Origin: Treponema sp.
GTDB lineage: Bacteria; Spirochaetota; Spirochaetia; Treponematales; Treponemataceae
Assembly (NCBI GenBank): GCA_003447785.1
Contig: DLYJ01000036.1
Location: 1-9,977 of the forward strand
Direction: 5' to 3'
Length of the DNA: 9,977 nucleotides
Both the position numbers and the translations under genes were made by a program. The notes below the pieces were generated by a model that saw only the letters and a program-made list of their open reading frames with translations, was not told the origin of the DNA and did not search any database. The first letter of the stretch is position 1. Every line of letters starts with the position of its first letter. Shown here one piece after another: positions 7,538 through 9,977 of the stretch.

Positions 7538-7789
7538 TTATGCCTGTGCTTCTTCTGCAGGAGCTTCATCGCCAGCAGGAGCTGCTTCTACAGCAGGCTT
7601 TGCTTTTCTTGCTTCAACTCTAGCAACATTTTTGAGGGCAGCGTTACAGTATTTGCATACTTTTACCTGAGCGCCATCAATTTCTTTTTCGTAAAGAACT
7701 TTAATGTTTTCTTTACCACAGCGAGGACATTTTCCTCTTCCGTGATTTGCTTCGTTACGGATACCAGTTCCGCGATGTGCTTTAGACAT
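7538..7789 (-). CDS. Small zinc-ribbon protein of unknown function, linked to rplQ
   Basis: This 83-residue protein has a basic, glycine-rich N-terminus (SKAHRGTGIRNEANHGRGK), then a four-cysteine zinc ribbon with CPRC at 21-24 and CKYC at 45-48, and an Ala/Glu/Pro-rich tail from about 66. The CxxC-N20-CxxC spacing fits one structural zinc ion. It starts 11 nt after the rplQ stop, and the AGGAG ribosome-binding site overlaps that stop (TAAGGAG), 7 nt before the ATG, so it is almost certainly co-translated with rplQ. Its place at the end of the ribosomal operon and its basic head suggest contact with RNA or the ribosome, but this is inference. I recall similar small proteins after rplQ in treponemes but cannot name a characterised family. 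It is not a recognisable standard ribosomal protein. Confidence 0.88.
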   Translation of the reverse strand: MSKAHRGTGIRNEANHGRGKCPRCGKENIKVLYEKEIDGAQVKVCKYCNAALKNVARVEARKAKPAVEAAPAGDEAPAEEAQA

Positions 7790-7800
7790 AACAATACTCC

Positions 7801-8343
7801 TTATTTTGCTTCTTCAGCAGCAGGAGCTGCTTTTGCAGACTTAGCTTTTGGAGCAGCTGCTTTTTTTGCAGGTGCTTTTTTAGCTGCCGGCTTTTTAGCT
7901 TCAGATTTTGCTTCTTTTGCTTCAGCCTTTGGTTCTGCTTTCTTTGCCTTTGCAGCAGGTTTTTCTTTAGATTCTTCAGTTGGAAGCTTGTAGTCAACCA
8001 ATTCAAGAATTACCATGTCAGCTGCATCACCCTGACGGAAACCAATCTTAAGAATGCGAGTGTAACCACCCTTGCGTTCTTTCATGCGTGGTCCGAGTTC
8101 TGTGAAAAGCTTATTCAAGATTTTTTCATCCTGAATGTACTTTGCAGCAATACGGCGGTTATGTACTGTATCGACCTTGCTGCGTGTAATCAATTTTTCA
8201 GCAGCTTTACGAACTTCCTTAGCTTTTGAGCTGGTAGTTGTAATGCGTTCAAATCTGAAAAGTGAAGTTACCATGTTACGTGACATTGCACGGCGATGTG
8301 CAGTTGTACGCGAAAGTGGATTAAAACCAGTTCTATGATTCAT
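7801..8343 (-). CDS. rplQ: 50S ribosomal protein bL17 with long Lys/Ala-rich tail
   Basis: This is a protein of the large ribosomal subunit. Residues 1-117 carry the family pattern: [20 protein letters not shown] at the start, then [45 protein letters not shown] and the domain end MVILELVD. Residues 118-180 form an extra 63-residue tail made mostly of lysine, alanine, glutamate and proline (for example [19 protein letters not shown]), recalling histone H1 tails. Many bacterial bL17 proteins stop near residue 115-130. The start overlaps the rpoA stop by 11 nt and has GGAAG 6 nt upstream inside rpoA, indicating translational coupling. The tail is encoded in frame with good codon structure, so it is not a frameshift product of the core. 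It is expected to be disordered. Confidence 0.97.
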   Translation of the reverse strand: MNHRTGFNPLSRTTAHRRAMSRNMVTSLFRFERITTTSSKAKEVRKAAEKLITRSKVDTVHNRRIAAKYIQDEKILNKLFTELGPRMKERKGGYTRILKIGFRQGDAADMVILELVDYKLPTEESKEKPAAKAKKAEPKAEAKEAKSEAKKPAAKKAPAKKAAAPKAKSAKAAPAAEEAK

Positions 8344-9391
8344 TGGATTCTTCCTTTTGCTTTGGATTTGCTAAATTTACATTTTTGAGATGACTGTAAT
8401 CTGTCATACCAAGAGTAAGTCCCCATTCAAGGAGCTTTTCTTTAATTTCAGTAAGAGATTTCTTACCGAAGTTTCTTGTTTTGGCAATGTCATCTTCTGT
8501 CTTTTTAGTCAATTCCCCGATAGTACGGATATTGGCGTTCTTAAGGCAGTTTGAAGAGCGAACTGAAAGTTCAAGTTCTTCAACAGGAGTATTGAGCAAT
8601 GCACGAATACGTTCATCACCTTCATCTCCATCATCTGCGCTAGATACATCATTGTCGTTAAAGTTAACAAAGATTGAGAAGTGATCTTTTGCAATCTTTG
8701 CAGCTTCTGCGAGTGCATCATCCGGAGCAATAGTTCCATCTGTCCAAACTTCGAGTACGAGTTTGTCGTAGTCATTTCTTTCGCCAACACGACAAGGTTC
8801 AATAGCATATTTTACCTTGCGTACAGGTGAGAAGATTGCGTCCATTGGAATAGTTCCAACAACTTCAATATAACCACTGTTTACTTCGGCAGGAACATAA
8901 CCTCTACCAAGATCTACCTGAATTTCAATTGTAAGATTTGCACCAGCCATCATTGTGAATACCGGTACATCTTTTGTCAAAACTTCAAGCTGACCTTCCT
9001 TAGCAAAGTCATTACTTGTTACAGTTCCAGGTCCTTTAAATTCGAAAAGAAGTGTGTCCTGTTCCGCATCATTCGGAAGTCTAAAGCGAATCATCTTAAG
9101 ACTGTTAAGTATTTCGAGAGTATCCTCAGAAACATTAGCAATTGAATCAAATTCACTCTGAATTACACGAGGAACACCTTCAGCATCAAATGAAGTAATC
9201 CTTACAGATGTTACTGCATATCCCTGAATTGAAGACAGGAGTACACGGCGGAGAGTATTTCCGATTGTTGTACCGAAACCTGGTTCAAACGGATAAGCTG
9301 TAAATTTTCCGTAGTTCGGATTTGTTTCTAGATGTTCAAATGTAATGCCTTTTGGTTTTTTAAAACCTTTCAGCAGATTTTTTCGAGCCAT
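8333..9391 (-). CDS. rpoA: DNA-directed RNA polymerase alpha subunit
   Basis: Alpha dimerises to nucleate assembly of RNA polymerase, and its C-terminal domain contacts UP elements and activators. The 352-residue protein has the N-terminal dimerisation/assembly domain, with [19 protein letters not shown] at about 36-54 and GRGYVPAE at about 162-169. An acidic linker follows (about 245-262, rich in Asp and Glu). The C-terminal helix-hairpin-helix domain spans about 268-329 and contains [18 protein letters not shown]; the Arg and Asn of VRSSNCL correspond to E. coli R265 and N268, which bind DNA. A basic tail of about 20 residues follows. The start is supported by AAGGAG 5 nt before the ATG. 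Upstream lies a 146-bp gap after rpsK with a terminator-like hairpin, and downstream it overlaps rplQ. The protein is slightly longer than the common 310-340 residues. Confidence 0.98.
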   Translation of the reverse strand: MARKNLLKGFKKPKGITFEHLETNPNYGKFTAYPFEPGFGTTIGNTLRRVLLSSIQGYAVTSVRITSFDAEGVPRVIQSEFDSIANVSEDTLEILNSLKMIRFRLPNDAEQDTLLFEFKGPGTVTSNDFAKEGQLEVLTKDVPVFTMMAGANLTIEIQVDLGRGYVPAEVNSGYIEVVGTIPMDAIFSPVRKVKYAIEPCRVGERNDYDKLVLEVWTDGTIAPDDALAEAAKIAKDHFSIFVNFNDNDVSSADDGDEGDERIRALLNTPVEELELSVRSSNCLKNANIRTIGELTKKTEDDIAKTRNFGKKSLTEIKEKLLEWGLTLGMTDYSHLKNVNLANPKQKEESNES

Positions 9392-9435
9392 CTGAACTCC
9401 TTTTTTAGGTTTACGCTCAACGAAGAGCTAATTTT

Positions 9436-9441
9436 TTTATA
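9436..9441 (-). promoter_or_regulatory. Possible -10 element upstream of rpoA
   Basis: TATAAA on the minus strand, about 45 nt before the rpoA start, could be the -10 of an internal promoter. No good -35 is seen at the right distance (TGAAAC-like only). It is listed because the preceding terminator-like hairpin would otherwise leave rpoA dependent on read-through. Confidence 0.25.
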
Positions 9442-9442
9442 C

Positions 9443-9470
9443 TTTTCCCTGAACAAATGTTTCAGGAAAA
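9443..9470. repeat. Inverted repeat in the rpsK-rpoA gap
   Basis: TTTTCCCTGAA (9443-9453) and TTCAGGAAAA (9461-9470) pair as ten base pairs with one bulged base and a 7-nt loop. No U-tract follows on the minus strand, so it is not a standard terminator. It could be a leader structure in the rpoA message or a protein-binding site; its function is unknown. Confidence 0.5.
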
Positions 9471-9491
9471 CCTAACATTTACTGACCTTGG

Positions 9492-9530
9492 TAAAACAAC
9501 AAAAATGGACGTAGCTGATACATCCATTTT
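9492..9530 (-). terminator. Terminator-like hairpin between rpsK and rpoA
   Basis: Arms 9502-9513 and 9519-9530 form a 12-bp stem with one G-U wobble and a 5-nt loop. On the minus strand it is followed by TTGTTGTTTT after a run of Us in the stem base. It begins 7 nt past the rpsK stop. It may terminate part of the upstream ribosomal-protein transcription and so set the ratio of RpoA to ribosomal proteins. The interrupted U-tract suggests partial rather than full termination. Confidence 0.6.
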
Positions 9531-9537
9531 GTGTATT

Positions 9538-9918
9538 TTACATACGGCGAGTCTTGCGTGGACGGCATCCATTGTGTGGAATTGGAGTAACATCAGAAAT
9601 TGATTTTACTTTAAGTCCAAGCGATCCAAGAGCGCGTACTGCGTTTTCACGGCCCATTCCTGGTCCCTTAACGAATACGTGTACTTCACGCAAACCATAG
9701 CTTACTGCTTTCTGTACAGCTGTTTCAGCAACTGACTGTGCAGCAAATGGAGTCGATTTTTTTGCTCCACGGAAACCAAGTCCGCCAGAAGATGCCCATG
9801 AAAGAGCATTTCCGTTCAAGTCTGTAATTGTTACGATAGTATTGTTGAACGTAGCCTGGATATATACGTTTCCTTCGTATACGCTCTTCTTTTCCTTTCG
9901 TTTTTTTACGGTAGCCAT
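9538..9918 (-). CDS. rpsK: 30S ribosomal protein uS11
   Basis: This is a small-subunit protein of the platform, near the mRNA exit. The 126-residue protein shows the family pattern: [19 protein letters not shown] at about 19-37, [22 protein letters not shown] at about 40-61, [15 protein letters not shown], and the C-terminal [17 protein letters not shown]. Length is normal. The start has GGAGG 9 nt upstream. It follows rpsM by 20 nt and is followed by a hairpin and rpoA, not by rpsD. Confidence 0.98.
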   Translation of the reverse strand: MATVKKRKEKKSVYEGNVYIQATFNNTIVTITDLNGNALSWASSGGLGFRGAKKSTPFAAQSVAETAVQKAVSYGLREVHVFVKGPGMGRENAVRALGSLGLKVKSISDVTPIPHNGCRPRKTRRM

Positions 9919-9938
9919 TAATTAATTCCTCCGCCTTA

Positions 9939-9977
9939 TCAGACAGCCTTTTTCTTGTTAGCAACAGTCTTCTTCTT
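9939..9977 (-). CDS. rpsM: 30S ribosomal protein uS13, C-terminal end only
   Basis: Only the last 12 codons are inside the window, reading KKKTVANKKKAV, a typical basic uS13 tail that contacts rRNA and tRNA in the small subunit. The stop is TGA at 9939-9941, followed immediately in frame by TAA. Identity rests on this tail and on the usual order rpsM-rpsK; the start lies beyond the right edge. Confidence 0.85.
   Translation of the reverse strand, partial: KKKTVANKKKAV

Noticed and set aside
7742..7993. Plus-strand frame of 83 codons rich in Ala and Phe
   Set aside because: It is antisense to the rplQ tail; its composition is a by-product of the Lys/Ala codons on the other strand, and it shows no ribosome-binding site or domain.
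7782..8006. Minus-strand frame of 74 codons rich in Lys, Gln and Leu
   Set aside because: It is a shifted frame of the rplQ tail and reflects its low-complexity codons. The in-frame bL17 core continues directly into the real tail.
9725..9964. Minus-strand frame of 79 codons overlapping rpsM and rpsK
   Set aside because: It is out of frame with both conserved ribosomal proteins and begins inside rpsM.
1..9977. Mobile elements, CRISPR arrays, tRNA genes or phage genes
   Set aside because: No transposase, integrase, regularly spaced repeats or tRNA-like cloverleaf was seen; gene order and codon use look like ordinary chromosome.

Overview
The window looks like a chromosomal segment of a spirochaete, most likely Treponema or a close relative. 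This is inferred from the moderate-to-low GC content, the RpoA sequence, the block rpsM-rpsK-rpoA-rplQ without rpsD, and a soluble chemoreceptor built on a LacI-type sensor domain. No database search was possible, so the genus is a judgement from memory. Apart from one plus-strand gene (5043-7484), every gene is on the minus strand.

Left part (1-4819, minus strand) is a complete high-affinity branched-chain amino acid type ABC importer. Transcription runs right to left: livJ (binding lipoprotein), a strong intrinsic terminator, then a tight cluster livH-livM (permeases) and livG-livF (ATPases). livF runs off the left edge and lacks only a few C-terminal codons. livJ captures the amino acid outside the inner membrane, LivH/LivM form the channel and LivG/LivF power it. 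The terminator after livJ, with a candidate promoter before livH, suggests that binding protein and transporter core are made in different amounts. livH appears to start at TTG, chosen from its ribosome-binding site.

Middle part (4820-7484): a 223-bp divergent control region with two inverted repeats and candidate promoters facing both ways, then an 813-residue plus-strand protein. This protein joins a LacI/periplasmic-binding-protein-like ligand domain (no DNA-binding head, no signal peptide, no membrane segment) through an unassigned middle region to a methyl-accepting chemotaxis signalling domain. It is a probable cytosolic chemoreceptor reading an intracellular ligand, and the most unusual gene in the window.

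Right part (7494-9977, minus strand) is the end of the ribosomal alpha operon: rpsM (last 12 codons), rpsK, rpoA, rplQ and a small zinc-ribbon gene, closed by a terminator at 7483-7517. rpsD, which often sits between rpsK and rpoA, is absent; a terminator-like hairpin and a second inverted repeat occupy that gap. RplQ carries a 63-residue Lys/Ala-rich tail, and the zinc-ribbon protein has a related Ala/Glu/Pro-rich tail. No mobile elements, CRISPR arrays, tRNAs or rRNAs were seen.
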